Origin: Aurantimonas marina
GTDB taxonomy: Bacteria; Pseudomonadota; Alphaproteobacteria; Rhizobiales; Rhizobiaceae
Length of the DNA stretch: 64,000 bases
Assembly (NCBI RefSeq): GCF_017183135.1
Contig: NZ_JADDXW010000007.1
Span: forward strand, 124,001-188,000
Direction of reading: 5' to 3'
In this document: in pieces, positions 1 through 8,128 of the stretch
Numbering within the stretch: position 1 is the first letter of the stretch
Layout: every line of letters begins with the position of its first letter
Position numbers and translations under genes: made by a program
Notes under the pieces: model-generated
The model's input: the letters and a program-made list of their open reading frames with translations, nothing else
What the model was told of the DNA's origin: nothing
Database searches by the model: none

Positions 1-204
1 GTGACGGCGGGGCACCTCGCGCAGGAGGCCGACGAGGGTGTTGCCAGCCTGAAGCGCGCCGGCGTAGCCGTCACCGTGGCGCCGACGCTAGAGGAAGCGG
101 CGGTCCACGCCGCCGAATCGGGGCTGGCGCGACCCTCCGTTCTCGAAGAGGTTCGCGGGGCCATTGAACAGAGGCGCCGGGAGGAGGGCCGTGTAGACGG
201 CTAG
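1..204 (+). CDS. C-terminal part of an unidentified protein
   Basis: A reading frame is open from the first base to a TAG at 202-204, giving 67 residues. Most codons end in G or C, as in the genuine genes nearby, so it is probably the 3' end of a gene that begins before the window; the GTG at base 1 need not be its start. The residues suggest an alternating helix/strand fold (GVAVTVAPTLEEAA) with a charged C-terminal helix. I recognise no family. It does not resemble the C-terminus of SdhA, so sdhB downstream is not directly preceded by sdhA here. Confidence 0.45.
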   Translation: MTAGHLAQEADEGVASLKRAGVAVTVAPTLEEAAVHAAESGLARPSVLEEVRGAIEQRRREEGRVDG

Positions 205-389
205 GCCGCCGGCCCTGGATAGAGGCCGCACGGCGACATGGAAGGGGGCGTCGCCTGCCGGCGGGGCCGGTTCGCATCGGCACCGCGCCTATTCGGACGA
301 TCGGGCCACTCCTGCGCCGTTTCGTCTCTGGTGTTTTGCAGCGCACGCTTTATGTTGCGGCCAATCCAACCGGCACCGGATAAAGCGTC

Positions 390-1169
390 ATGGTCGAACT
401 CGCCCTTCCGAAGAATTCCACGATCAACCACGGCAAGGTGTGGGACAAGCCGGCGGGGGCGACGAACGTCCGCGAATTCAAAATCTACCGCTGGTCGCCG
501 GATGATGGGGAGAATCCTCGCACGGACACCTTCTACGTCGATACCGACGACTGCGGGCCGATGGTCCTCGACGCGCTGCTGTGGATCAAGAACCGGGTCG
601 ATTCCACGCTGACTCTGCGCCGCTCGTGCCGCGAGGGCATCTGCGGTTCCTGCGCCATGAACATCGACGGTTCCAACACGCTCGCCTGCACCAAGGGCAT
701 GGACGAGATTGCCGGGCCGGTGAAGGTCTATCCGCTGCCGCATATGCCGGTGGTCAAGGATCTGATCCCGGATCTGACAGTGCCCTACGCCCAGCTTCGC
801 TCGATCGAGCCCTGGCTGAAGACCGAGACGCCGGAGCCGGAGAAGGAGTGGCGCCAGAGCCACGCGGATCGCGAGAAGCTCGACGGCCTCTACGAGTGCA
901 TTCTGTGCTTCTGCTGCCAGACCTCGTGCCCATCCTATTGGTGGAACGGCGAACGCTATCTCGGCCCGGCGGTGCTGCTTCAGGCCTATCGCTGGCTGAT
1001 CGATTCCCGCGACGAGGCGACGGGCGAACGGCTCGACGATCTGGAGGATCCGTTCAAGCTGTATCGCTGTCACACGATCATGAACTGCACCCAATCCTGT
1101 CCGAAGGGGCTGAATCCCGCCAAGGCGATCGCCGAAATCAAGAAGATGATGGTCGAGCGCCGCGTCTGA
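390..1169 (+). CDS. sdhB: Succinate dehydrogenase iron-sulfur subunit
   Basis: The 259-residue product is the electron-transfer subunit of respiratory complex II, carrying electrons from the SdhA flavin to quinone on the inner face of the membrane. All three cluster motifs are intact: the plant-type 2Fe-2S loop (CREGICGSC at 80-88, plus C100), the 4Fe-4S motif C170-x2-C173-x2-C176-x3-C180-P, and the 3Fe-4S cysteines C227, C233 and C237 ([11 protein letters not shown]). Length is normal for the family. The ATG at 390 suits alphaproteobacterial SdhB. The preceding 185 bp hold no gene and probably its promoter. sdhA, sdhC and sdhD are not immediate neighbours in this window; they may lie upstream of base 1. 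Confidence 0.97.
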   Translation: MVELALPKNSTINHGKVWDKPAGATNVREFKIYRWSPDDGENPRTDTFYVDTDDCGPMVLDALLWIKNRVDSTLTLRRSCREGICGSCAMNIDGSNTLACTKGMDEIAGPVKVYPLPHMPVVKDLIPDLTVPYAQLRSIEPWLKTETPEPEKEWRQSHADREKLDGLYECILCFCCQTSCPSYWWNGERYLGPAVLLQAYRWLIDSRDEATGERLDDLEDPFKLYRCHTIMNCTQSCPKGLNPAKAIAEIKKMMVERRV

Positions 1170-1313
1170 TCGCGGGTGCTTGTCGATTTCTCGCTGCGAG
1201 GGAACGCCGCGTGTGCGGCGACTCTGTCACACTGACGGTCAAAACGGCCGCGATGGGTCGTAAACGCGACGCCGGTCCAATTTCCGGACATTTTCTCCCG
1301 TCACGGATGCGGG

Positions 1314-2168
1314 ATGACGAGCATCCGATCTTTCCGCCGACTCGCGAGCGTATCCACCATCCTGTTCCCCTTCGTTCTCGCCGCCTGCGTCGGAACGCCG
1401 GAGATTGAGGATGTGATCAAGCCGATGAGCTACGGCCCGAGCCAGGAGTGTTTAGCGCGGGCGATGTATTTCGAATCCAACCGCTCCAGTCCCGACGGGA
1501 TGCTGGCGGTCGGCACCGTGGTGATGAACCGGGTGGAATCGGACCGCTATCCCGGTGATGTCTGCGAGGTCGTCGGGCAGCCGCGCCAGTTCGCCCCCGG
1601 TGTGATGACCCGCCAGATGGGGGCCGGCAAGGAACTCGCCATGCAGACGGCCGCCGAGGTACTCTCCGGCAAGCGGCATGGCGGCGTCGAGAACGCCAAG
1701 TTCTTTCATACGGCGGGACTGAAATTTCCCTATAACAACATGAACTACAAGGCGATTGCCGGCGGCAACGCGTTCTATGAAAAGGTGTCGCGCCGGCGTC
1801 GTCCAGACGTCAGGATTGCCTCTCAGGCGGAAATTCGCGGGACGGGAGCCTCCGGCGCCATCAACCGGATTCGGCGGAAGCCGACGGAGAAGACCGACGC
1901 CGAGACGCAAGTGGCCGCGGTCGCGAAGACAGAGGCGCGGACGCCGGATGACAGTCAGTTTCTGGCACTGTGGCAGGGCCTGGCCGCCGGGCAGCCCGTC
2001 CCAAGGCCGGCCAAGGCGCAGGCCGCAGCCGCTGTCCCGCAGGGGAAGTCCGCGAGGCTTTCGGGCGCGACCGCCTTGCCGGGCGTCTCGGCCGAGCCCA
2101 CGGCTGAACCCTCTCTCGCGGTGGCGAACGATCCGGCATCCGAAGTGGGCGGAAACCTCGGCCAATAG
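1314..2168 (+). CDS. Lipoprotein cell wall hydrolase (SleB/Hydrolase_2 family)
   Basis: The 284-residue protein starts with a lipoprotein signal peptide ending in the lipobox LAAC (lipidated Cys 25), so it should be anchored in the cell envelope. Residues about 40-160 match the Hydrolase_2 (SleB-type) domain, with the typical ECLARAMYFESN segment followed by GMLAVGTVVMNRV. In this family the Glu of the FES segment is the likely catalytic acid for peptidoglycan cleavage. Residues about 180-284 form a Pro/Ala-rich, low-complexity tail with no recognisable domain. It stands alone, 144 bp after sdhB. The substrate is inferred from the family; alphaproteobacteria do not sporulate, so a role in wall turnover is likelier than germination. 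Confidence 0.88.
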   Translation: MTSIRSFRRLASVSTILFPFVLAACVGTPEIEDVIKPMSYGPSQECLARAMYFESNRSSPDGMLAVGTVVMNRVESDRYPGDVCEVVGQPRQFAPGVMTRQMGAGKELAMQTAAEVLSGKRHGGVENAKFFHTAGLKFPYNNMNYKAIAGGNAFYEKVSRRRRPDVRIASQAEIRGTGASGAINRIRRKPTEKTDAETQVAAVAKTEARTPDDSQFLALWQGLAAGQPVPRPAKAQAAAAVPQGKSARLSGATALPGVSAEPTAEPSLAVANDPASEVGGNLGQ

Positions 2169-2250
2169 ACTTATATCCGGAGGCAACGCCGCCGCCGCTC
2201 TCCCGGGCGGTTGATGCGCGGGCGTTGGACGGCAATCCGGGCAGGGATCG

Positions 2251-3714
2251 ATGATCGTTGAACAGGGCAAGGATGGTCCGGCCGTCGACCGGGTCGGACC
2301 GATTCTTTATGCGCGCGGCGGCGACGGTCATCGCAACCGCCTGGCCGCGCTGGTCGTGCGGCCAGAGACAGACGAGCCGCCGCCGCTGCACGTTGGCGAA
2401 GAGGGCGTGGCGATAAAGCCCCGGCCGATCGCCACGCTGTTCGGCGTCGTGGTCTGGCGGTACGATTTCTCGTTGCCGGCAGGCCGGCCCGCCGCCTACC
2501 GGCTGGGCGGCGAGCGGTTCGAAATCGCTCCGCCCGACGATCCGGGCGTTCGGATTGCCTATGTCTCCTGCAACGGCCAGGAGCACGGCGATCTGGACCG
2601 CGGCGTCGGCGAGCGCGACGCGATGTGGAGCCGTCTCGTCGAAGAACATGGGCGCGCGCCTTTCGCACTGATGCTGCAGGGTGGCGACCAGCTCTATGCC
2701 GACGACGTATTGAGCGCGCACGAGGTGGTTCGGCGCTGGTCCGAGCGGCCAAAGCGCCAGCGGGCGGACATTGCCTTCACCGATGACGTGCGCGAGGCGG
2801 TCCGGCGCTTCTATTTTCGTCGCTATCTGACGACCTTCGCCCGTCCGGCAATGCGGACCCTGGCGGCGCGCATTCCTTCCATCATGATGTGGGACGATCA
2901 CGACATCTTCGACGGCTGGGGCAGCCATCCCGAGCCCCTGCTCGACAGTCCGGTCGGGCTAGGCCTCTTCGCGGCGGCGCGGGAGATGTTTCTTCTGTTC
3001 CAACTCGCGGCCAACGAGGGCGCCATGCCCGACATCGCGTTCGATAGAAGCGGACGGACGCTCGGCGTGGCCGTGCGCTATCCGGGCCTGTCCATCCTTG
3101 CTCCCGATCTGAGGAGCGAGCGGCGCCCGGACCGGGTGATGGGCGACGCCGGCTGGTCCGGGTTCGAACGCGCCATGGCCGCGACGCCCGATGGCGAGGC
3201 CATCCTGTTGATGTCGAGCGTTCCCGCACTCGGCCCACGGTTGAGCTGGGTGGAGGCCGTCGCCGACATCGTTCCCAAGATTCGCGAGCTGGAGGACGAT
3301 CTGCGCGATCAGTGGCAGAGCCGCGCGCACCGGGAGGAGTGGAAGCGCTTCCTGCGCCTGATCGCCGAACGCCAGGAGGGCCATCGCGGTTGTATCACGG
3401 TGGTGTCCGGCGAAATCCACCTCGCCACCCGTGGCGAGATGCGGCTGAAGGACGGCTCGACCCTGCACCAGCTCGTCGCGTCCGGCATTTCACATCCGGC
3501 GCCGCGCGATTTTTATCCAATGATGCTCGGTCTCCTGGCGCGGGTCGGCGAAAGCCCGCTGCCGAAGCGGAAAATCCGCCTTCGGCCGCTGCCGTCGCAG
3601 CGTGCGATCTATACCGCGGAGCGGAACTACTTGGTTCTCACGCTCGTGGATGCCTCCTGGACGGTGCAATGGGAGCTAGAAGACAGCGGCCGCACGCCGT
3701 TGCTCTCGCTGTAA
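2251..3714 (+). CDS. PhoD-like alkaline phosphatase family protein
   Basis: This 487-residue protein belongs to the PhoD-type metallophosphoesterases. Visible motifs are GGDQLYAD (144-151), MMWDDHDIFDGWG (about residues 210-222), a late GEIHLATRG segment and SGISHP, matching the metal-ligand blocks (GGD-Q, W-DDHD-, H) of the family. There is no signal peptide: the N-terminus is a beta-rich domain with no hydrophobic stretch. It may therefore act in the cytoplasm, unlike secreted Bacillus PhoD, on an unknown phosphodiester or phosphomonoester. It starts 82 bp after the cell-wall hydrolase on the same strand, but no shared function is evident. Confidence 0.9.
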   Translation: MIVEQGKDGPAVDRVGPILYARGGDGHRNRLAALVVRPETDEPPPLHVGEEGVAIKPRPIATLFGVVVWRYDFSLPAGRPAAYRLGGERFEIAPPDDPGVRIAYVSCNGQEHGDLDRGVGERDAMWSRLVEEHGRAPFALMLQGGDQLYADDVLSAHEVVRRWSERPKRQRADIAFTDDVREAVRRFYFRRYLTTFARPAMRTLAARIPSIMMWDDHDIFDGWGSHPEPLLDSPVGLGLFAAAREMFLLFQLAANEGAMPDIAFDRSGRTLGVAVRYPGLSILAPDLRSERRPDRVMGDAGWSGFERAMAATPDGEAILLMSSVPALGPRLSWVEAVADIVPKIRELEDDLRDQWQSRAHREEWKRFLRLIAERQEGHRGCITVVSGEIHLATRGEMRLKDGSTLHQLVASGISHPAPRDFYPMMLGLLARVGESPLPKRKIRLRPLPSQRAIYTAERNYLVLTLVDASWTVQWELEDSGRTPLLSL

Positions 3715-3953
3715 AAGGCGGCCGACGATTGTGATTCAGGCGCCGAATGTGGCCAGTTGCGATGCCGTTGCCGCGTTGACTTGGCCGACGCATCCCGATG
3801 TCCCAGGTTTGGCGGGATGTTGCGGCCAAATCGAGAAAAGTTCCATGATCACGGAATGACCCCATTGCTGCCAGGGTCCGTTCAATTTTTCGTCACAGCA
3901 ATTACCGACAAGGCCGGCGTCGCGAATGTCGCAACGCAACATTAGGACTTGTC

Positions 3954-4346
3954 ATGAAGCTTCTGCCCCAGGCCGCGCTGGCCGCCGCCCTCTTCGCCAG
4001 CACGCTGGTTACCGGATACACCGCCAGTGTCGCGCCTGTCGCCGCGCATGGTGTCCACAAAGCCGCTTCGGGCGCGGCCTCCTATTACGGCAAACGCTTT
4101 CACGGCCGCACGACCGCCAACGGCGAAAAGTTCAACATGAACTCGATGACGGCGGCGCACAAGACGTTGCCTTTCGGCACCAAGGTCCGGGTCACCAACC
4201 AGCGCAACGGCAAGTCCGTCGTCGTCCGCATCAATGATCGCGGCCCTTATGCCGGCGGTCGCGTCATCGACCTGTCCAAGGCAGCCGCCTCGAAAATCGG
4301 CATGATCCAGTCGGGCACCGCCCGGGTCACTCTCGACGTCGTCTGA
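3954..4346 (+). CDS. RlpA-like double-psi beta-barrel protein
   Basis: The 130-residue protein has an N-terminal signal peptide (hydrophobic residues 6-25, cut probably near AHG at 31-33) and then one double-psi beta-barrel domain of the RlpA family (about 40-130). Family landmarks are [19 protein letters not shown], the [12 protein letters not shown] strand and RINDRGPY; the Asp in that last motif lies at the RlpA active site. RlpA proteins are lytic transglycosylases that cut denuded glycan strands at septa. There is no C-terminal SPOR domain, so septal targeting as in E. coli RlpA is not evident. The 239-bp upstream gap holds no gene. Confidence 0.92.
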   Translation: MKLLPQAALAAALFASTLVTGYTASVAPVAAHGVHKAASGAASYYGKRFHGRTTANGEKFNMNSMTAAHKTLPFGTKVRVTNQRNGKSVVVRINDRGPYAGGRVIDLSKAAASKIGMIQSGTARVTLDVV

Positions 4347-4516
4347 TCGAGCGACGCGCCGGGGCGACCGAGCGCCGCCACTGCATAGAGGCCGGTGAGG
4401 CCTGGGGATGACGGGAGCAATGGGGCCCGTCGGAACGCGAGGGGAAGGGGAGCAGGTCACTCCCTCCCGATGCCAGGCGGTGAACGCGCCGCGACGCAAT
4501 TCCTTCCGCATCAATC

Positions 4517-4578
4517 TGTTGGTTCAGAGCGTCCGCTTCCCTCGGGCTGTTGGTTCAGAGCGTCCGCTTCCCTCGGGA
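4517..4578. repeat. Perfect 31-bp tandem duplication
   Basis: Bases 4517-4547 are repeated exactly at 4548-4578, head to tail with no spacer; each unit begins CTGTTGGTTCAG and ends CTTCCCTCGGG. Only two copies are present. It lies in non-coding DNA, so it does not alter a protein. The absence of any mismatch suggests a recent slippage duplication. Confidence 0.97.
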
Positions 4579-4668
4579 TCGGGCGCTTTCCTCATCTGGA
4601 TCGGCCTTGTTCGATGCTGCCCCACTTGCTGACAGGCTGGCCGCCCGGGAACGGATACGGCCATTCGC

Positions 4669-4690
4669 CGGTTTCCTCGTCAGGAAACCG
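4669..4690 (+). promoter_or_regulatory. Hairpin abutting the ribosome binding site of the small acidic gene
   Basis: CGGTTTCCT (4669-4677), loop CGTC, AGGAAACCG (4682-4690) form a perfect 9-bp stem. The AGGAG ribosome binding site begins at the very next base (4691) and the ATG is at 4703. A stem stacked against the Shine-Dalgarno sequence could modulate translation or mark a processed 5' end. There is no following T-run, so it is not a standard terminator. Confidence 0.55.
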
Positions 4691-4702
4691 AGGAGCGCGA
4701 CG

Positions 4703-4873
4703 ATGCCGGACCCCAAAAATACCCAAGAGCCGCAAGCGCCCGATGGCGACGTTCTCGGCAACGCCGTGGAGCGGACCGACAATGCCTTTCGCGGCAAGAA
4801 GGATGGCGAGCGTCTGATCGGCAAGGACATCCCGATCGAGGAGCAGGATGCGGAGGAAGAGGAAAAATACTGA
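4703..4873 (+). CDS. Small acidic hypothetical protein
   Basis: A 56-residue protein starts at the ATG at 4703, which has AGGAG seven bases upstream; the same frame is open further upstream without a better start. It is hydrophilic, with no membrane segment or cysteine, and has a run of acidic residues near the C-terminus (EEQDAEEEEKY). The composition suggests a disordered, soluble protein. I do not recognise a family and propose no function. The strong ribosome binding site and family-like start MPDPKN support it being real. Confidence 0.6.
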   Translation: MPDPKNTQEPQAPDGDVLGNAVERTDNAFRGKKDGERLIGKDIPIEEQDAEEEEKY

Positions 4874-4943
4874 CACGGACCCGGTGCTGAAACCGACGAC
4901 CCGGCCGATTGCCCGCAAACCATGTTCCCGCTAAGCGTCGGCG

Positions 4944-5732
4944 ATGTCAGGCACCGACGCGCTTCTCCATGAACTCGACCACTGGATGGCCGAAGGCCGA
5001 ACCGTGGTTCTGTGGTGGCGCGACGACGACGCGGCGCAGCCCACTCCCGCGCTCGTCCGCCTCGTCGCGGCGGCGCGCCGTCACGGCGCGCCGCTGGCCC
5101 TGGCGGTGATCCCGGCGCGCATGTCCGATGCGCTCATTCCGTCCATCGACGACCCGCTGGTCAGCGTCCTGCAGCACGGATTCGCCCACCAGAACCACGC
5201 GGCAGCGAGCGAGCGCGCAGTGGAATGCGGCGGCGATCGGCCCGCAATGGCCGTCCTCGACGAGCTCGCTGCCGGCCGCGCGCGCCTGACCGCTGCTTTC
5301 GGGTCGCGATTTAGCCCGGTCATGGTGCCACCGTGGAATCGCATCGAGCCGGCGATCGCGACGGCGCTTCCCGATCGGGGCTTCGGTGGCCTTTCGGTCT
5401 TCGGCCCCCGCGCCGCCACCCAGGCGGGGGCCGGAAGCTTCGCGGTCAACGCTCATCTGGACCTTCTGACTTGGAAGGGTGGAGCGCGCTTCGCCGGGCG
5501 CGACAAGCTGCTCCGGCTTTGCGCGGAGCGGCTGGCCGATCGCCGCTGCGGCCGGACCGATCCCGACGAACCCTTCGGTCTTCTCACCCACCATCTCGAC
5601 CATGACGCCGAGACCTGGGCATTTCTCGACGAGATCCTGGGTTTGCTCGCCGCGCACCCGGCGGTGCGCTGGACCGAAGCCGGCACGCTGTTCGCGAACG
5701 CCGCGCCCGGCTCCAAAGCAGCGCGGCGATGA
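4944..5732 (+). CDS. Polysaccharide deacetylase-like protein (copy 1)
   Basis: The 262-residue protein resembles the NodB-fold polysaccharide deacetylases in a divergent form. WWRDDDA (24-30) supplies the Asp-rich metal/catalytic motif, HGFAHQNH (78-85) the metal-binding H-x3-H, VPPWNRI (about 129-135) the substrate-loop segment, and THHLDHD (about 213) a late histidine motif. There is no signal peptide, so it is predicted cytoplasmic, which is unusual for enzymes acting on finished polysaccharide and suggests a precursor substrate. A clear paralogue lies at 24637-25434 with the same motifs at matching spacing. It overlaps the next gene by ATGA, implying translational coupling. Confidence 0.82.
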   Translation: MSGTDALLHELDHWMAEGRTVVLWWRDDDAAQPTPALVRLVAAARRHGAPLALAVIPARMSDALIPSIDDPLVSVLQHGFAHQNHAAASERAVECGGDRPAMAVLDELAAGRARLTAAFGSRFSPVMVPPWNRIEPAIATALPDRGFGGLSVFGPRAATQAGAGSFAVNAHLDLLTWKGGARFAGRDKLLRLCAERLADRRCGRTDPDEPFGLLTHHLDHDAETWAFLDEILGLLAAHPAVRWTEAGTLFANAAPGSKAARR

Positions 5733-6580
5733 GCGTCGTCGTCAGACCGGCCGTCGAGACCGATATCGAGGCGGTGGCGCGGCTTCTTCACGAACATATG
5801 AATGCGAAGATTCCGCCCGAACGCTGGCGGCTGCTCCTCGACTATCCCTGGCGGCCGGACGGGGTCGAGCGGGGCTGGCTGGTCGAGGATCGCGGCGTCG
5901 TCGTCGGCTTCATGGCGACCATCTACAGCGACCGGGACATCGCCGGGCAAACGCGTCGCTTCTGCGACCTGTCCTCCTGGTATCTGCTTGCCGATTACCG
6001 CGGTGACGGCACCGGCGACACGCTGCTCCAGGCGGGGATGGCGAAACCGGACGTGACCTATCACACGATGACCGCCCGGCGGGCGACGGGGCGAAAGATC
6101 CGCGCGTTGGGTTTCGACATTCTCGACGATACACGCAGCCTGTTCCGGCCCCTTGCGGAACCGCGCTCCGCGCCGCTGCCCTGTATCAGCGATAGGGCTG
6201 ATATCCACACGCGGCTGACGCCGCCACAACGGGAGATGTTCGCCCGCCATGCCGGTTTCGATCTGCATCAGGCGATCGTCGACGGCGTCTGGCTGGTCTG
6301 GCAGCGCAAGCTGAAGGGCGAGGCGATCGCCTATCACGAAATTTTGCACGCCAGCGATCCGGCGTTTCTGTCGGCGAACGCGCAAGCCGTGGCCGATACG
6401 ATCGCGACCGGCGAGCGGGGCGTATTGGCGGTGGATTCGCGCTGGATTGCGCCGGCGGACGATCCCGGCACCATCGAGCGGATCGTCCTGCCGCGCTGGT
6501 ACCGCTCGCCGGACCTCGAGCGCCGCGACATCGACCACCTCTATTCCGAAGTGATCCTGCTTGATCAGAAGCTACCCTGA
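5729..6580 (+). CDS. GNAT-family acetyltransferase-like protein
   Basis: The 283-residue protein begins with the beta-strand/helix layout of GNAT enzymes (VVVRPAVETDIEAVARLLHEHM), followed by GWLVEDRGVVVGFMATIY and SSWYLLADYRGDGTGDTLL. The last sits where the acetyl-CoA pyrophosphate loop (R/Q-x2-G-x-G/A) is expected, here as RGDGTG. A second half (residues about 140-283) has no domain I can name. Its ATG overlaps the stop of the deacetylase-like gene (ATGA), so the two are probably co-expressed and may modify the same sugar or lipid. Substrate unknown. Confidence 0.7.
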   Translation: MSVVVRPAVETDIEAVARLLHEHMNAKIPPERWRLLLDYPWRPDGVERGWLVEDRGVVVGFMATIYSDRDIAGQTRRFCDLSSWYLLADYRGDGTGDTLLQAGMAKPDVTYHTMTARRATGRKIRALGFDILDDTRSLFRPLAEPRSAPLPCISDRADIHTRLTPPQREMFARHAGFDLHQAIVDGVWLVWQRKLKGEAIAYHEILHASDPAFLSANAQAVADTIATGERGVLAVDSRWIAPADDPGTIERIVLPRWYRSPDLERRDIDHLYSEVILLDQKLP

Positions 6581-6593
6581 CGGCCGGCCTGGT

Positions 6594-7946
6594 TCAGGCG
6601 GCCATGACGACGAGATCTGTAGGCTTTTCGACGCCGGCGACGCGACAGCCTACGCGTTGCGTAACCTGCTCGGCGGCGGAGAAACCCTGAATGCATGCCA
6701 GATCGTAGGTCGATCGGGTGGTGAGGGCGGACGTCGCCTCCGCCTTGTTGTGTTTCTCCAGCTTCGCCGCAAGGTTCACGGCATCGCCGATGACGGTGTA
6801 TTCCAGGCGGAACTCGTCGCCGAGCGCGGCGAAGACAACCGGGCCGGCGGTGGCTGCGCCGTTGACCCGCAGCGAGCCGTCACCGTGTTCTGCGCTCATT
6901 CGCCGCGACCACTGCCGCGCCACGTCCATGATCTCGACGAGGGCGCGCAGCGCGTCGGCCGCCGCCGTATGCGAAGGCGAGGTCGCGCCGAAAGTCGCGA
7001 GCAGGCCGTCGCCGAGATATTTGTCGACGATCCCGCCATGGCGCTGGATGATTGGGACGATCAGCGCGTGCAGGCCGACCAGGGCCGCGACCACCCGCTT
7101 CGGTTCGTTGGCCTCGACGAATCTGGTGAACCCGCGAATGTCGAGAACGATGATCGCCGCGTCCCGTTCTTCCGCGTCGCCCGCGACCACCGCCACCGGC
7201 GACTTGGTGATGGCCCGCTCGACGTCGGCGGGAAGAAAGCGGCGGATTTCCTCACGTTCGACATGCTCGAGCACCGCCGCCGCAAGCAATCGCTTGGCGC
7301 GCGTCAGCGCCAGCGCGAGAACGATGGTCAGGACGAGGATAGCGACGATCTTGTCGATTTCCGCGCCGACGAGGATGCGATCGCTTTGGATATACTCGAC
7401 GAAACTGCGGGTTATCGCCTGCATCCCCGCCGCGTGTATGGCGTAGAACGTCATGCCGACCCACCCGAGGGCGGCGATGGCGCCGATCGAGATCACCCAG
7501 ATTGGATCGAATCGCAACGCGCGGATGGCGATGAAGATAAAGACGTACATCACCGTCGGCGCTTGCAGGGAGAAGCCGGCGCTTTGGCCGTACTGGATGT
7601 GAAAATACCAGATCAGTCCGTACAGCAGCGCGATGTCGACCAGCATCGACACGACCAGGAACCAGCCGGGCAACCGGATCCGATAGGACAGAAACAGGCG
7701 GAGCGCGGTGAAGGCGAGATAGATCGCCAGACTGACCGGCACCGGCTGTTGCATCAAGGCGTCGCTCGGACGCGGGGAGATGAGATAGAGAAGCGTGATG
7801 AAAACGCCGATGGCGAACTGCACCCACCCGATCAGTCGCTCGCTGACGGCCTCGAACTCCGCGACGACCTCCTGCACCCGGTCCGGAATCGCGGCGGCGG
7901 TCCGACGCCCCGCAAAGGGGGATACGAGTTTGGCGCGTTTGCTCAT
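6594..7946 (-). CDS. Membrane-bound class III adenylate/guanylate cyclase
   Basis: This 450-residue protein has about six hydrophobic segments in its first half (near 40-56, 70-90, 95-115, 130-145, 150-172, 200-217) and a cytoplasmic class III cyclase domain at about 255-430. Metal-binding aspartates are D269 (VLDIRGFT) and D313 (KYLGDG). The purine-selecting lysine is K309, and the transition-state pair is N391 and K395, where Arg is commoner but Lys is a conservative change. It therefore looks catalytically competent, probably making cAMP. It is a single-gene unit on the opposite strand to its neighbours, convergent with the GNAT-like gene (13 bp between stops) and divergent from the glycosyltransferases. 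Confidence 0.92.
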   Translation of the reverse strand: MSKRAKLVSPFAGRRTAAAIPDRVQEVVAEFEAVSERLIGWVQFAIGVFITLLYLISPRPSDALMQQPVPVSLAIYLAFTALRLFLSYRIRLPGWFLVVSMLVDIALLYGLIWYFHIQYGQSAGFSLQAPTVMYVFIFIAIRALRFDPIWVISIGAIAALGWVGMTFYAIHAAGMQAITRSFVEYIQSDRILVGAEIDKIVAILVLTIVLALALTRAKRLLAAAVLEHVEREEIRRFLPADVERAITKSPVAVVAGDAEERDAAIIVLDIRGFTRFVEANEPKRVVAALVGLHALIVPIIQRHGGIVDKYLGDGLLATFGATSPSHTAAADALRALVEIMDVARQWSRRMSAEHGDGSLRVNGAATAGPVVFAALGDEFRLEYTVIGDAVNLAAKLEKHNKAEATSALTTRSTYDLACIQGFSAAEQVTQRVGCRVAGVEKPTDLVVMAA

Positions 7947-8128
7947 ACCCGCGATCGAATCGGCCCGCCCGTGAACGGTCCGTCGCCTTCCTATGTCGCC
8001 GTTGGCCCATCAATTGGGCGGTGCCACGCCGGGCTGGAATGTGCGAGGGATAGTGCGATCTTGCGCCTCAAAAGGAAAGTCGCCAGTGTGGCGTGCAGAG
8101 AGCACGGCACGAGCGCCAGGAGTAGTTC

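Larger units (their letters stand above)
4347..4702. other. 356-bp non-coding stretch with tandem repeat and hairpin
   Basis: I find no convincing gene between the RlpA-like gene and the small acidic protein. The stretch contains a perfect 31-bp tandem duplication (4517-4578) and a 9-bp stem-loop at its right end (4669-4690), each listed separately. Open frames through it have no recognisable protein content and are best read as chance frames in GC-rich DNA. Confidence 0.6.

Noticed and set aside
1189-1222. 6-bp GC hairpin after sdhB (CGCCGC-GTGT-GCGGCG)
   Set aside because: Short stem with no T-run; too weak to list as a terminator.
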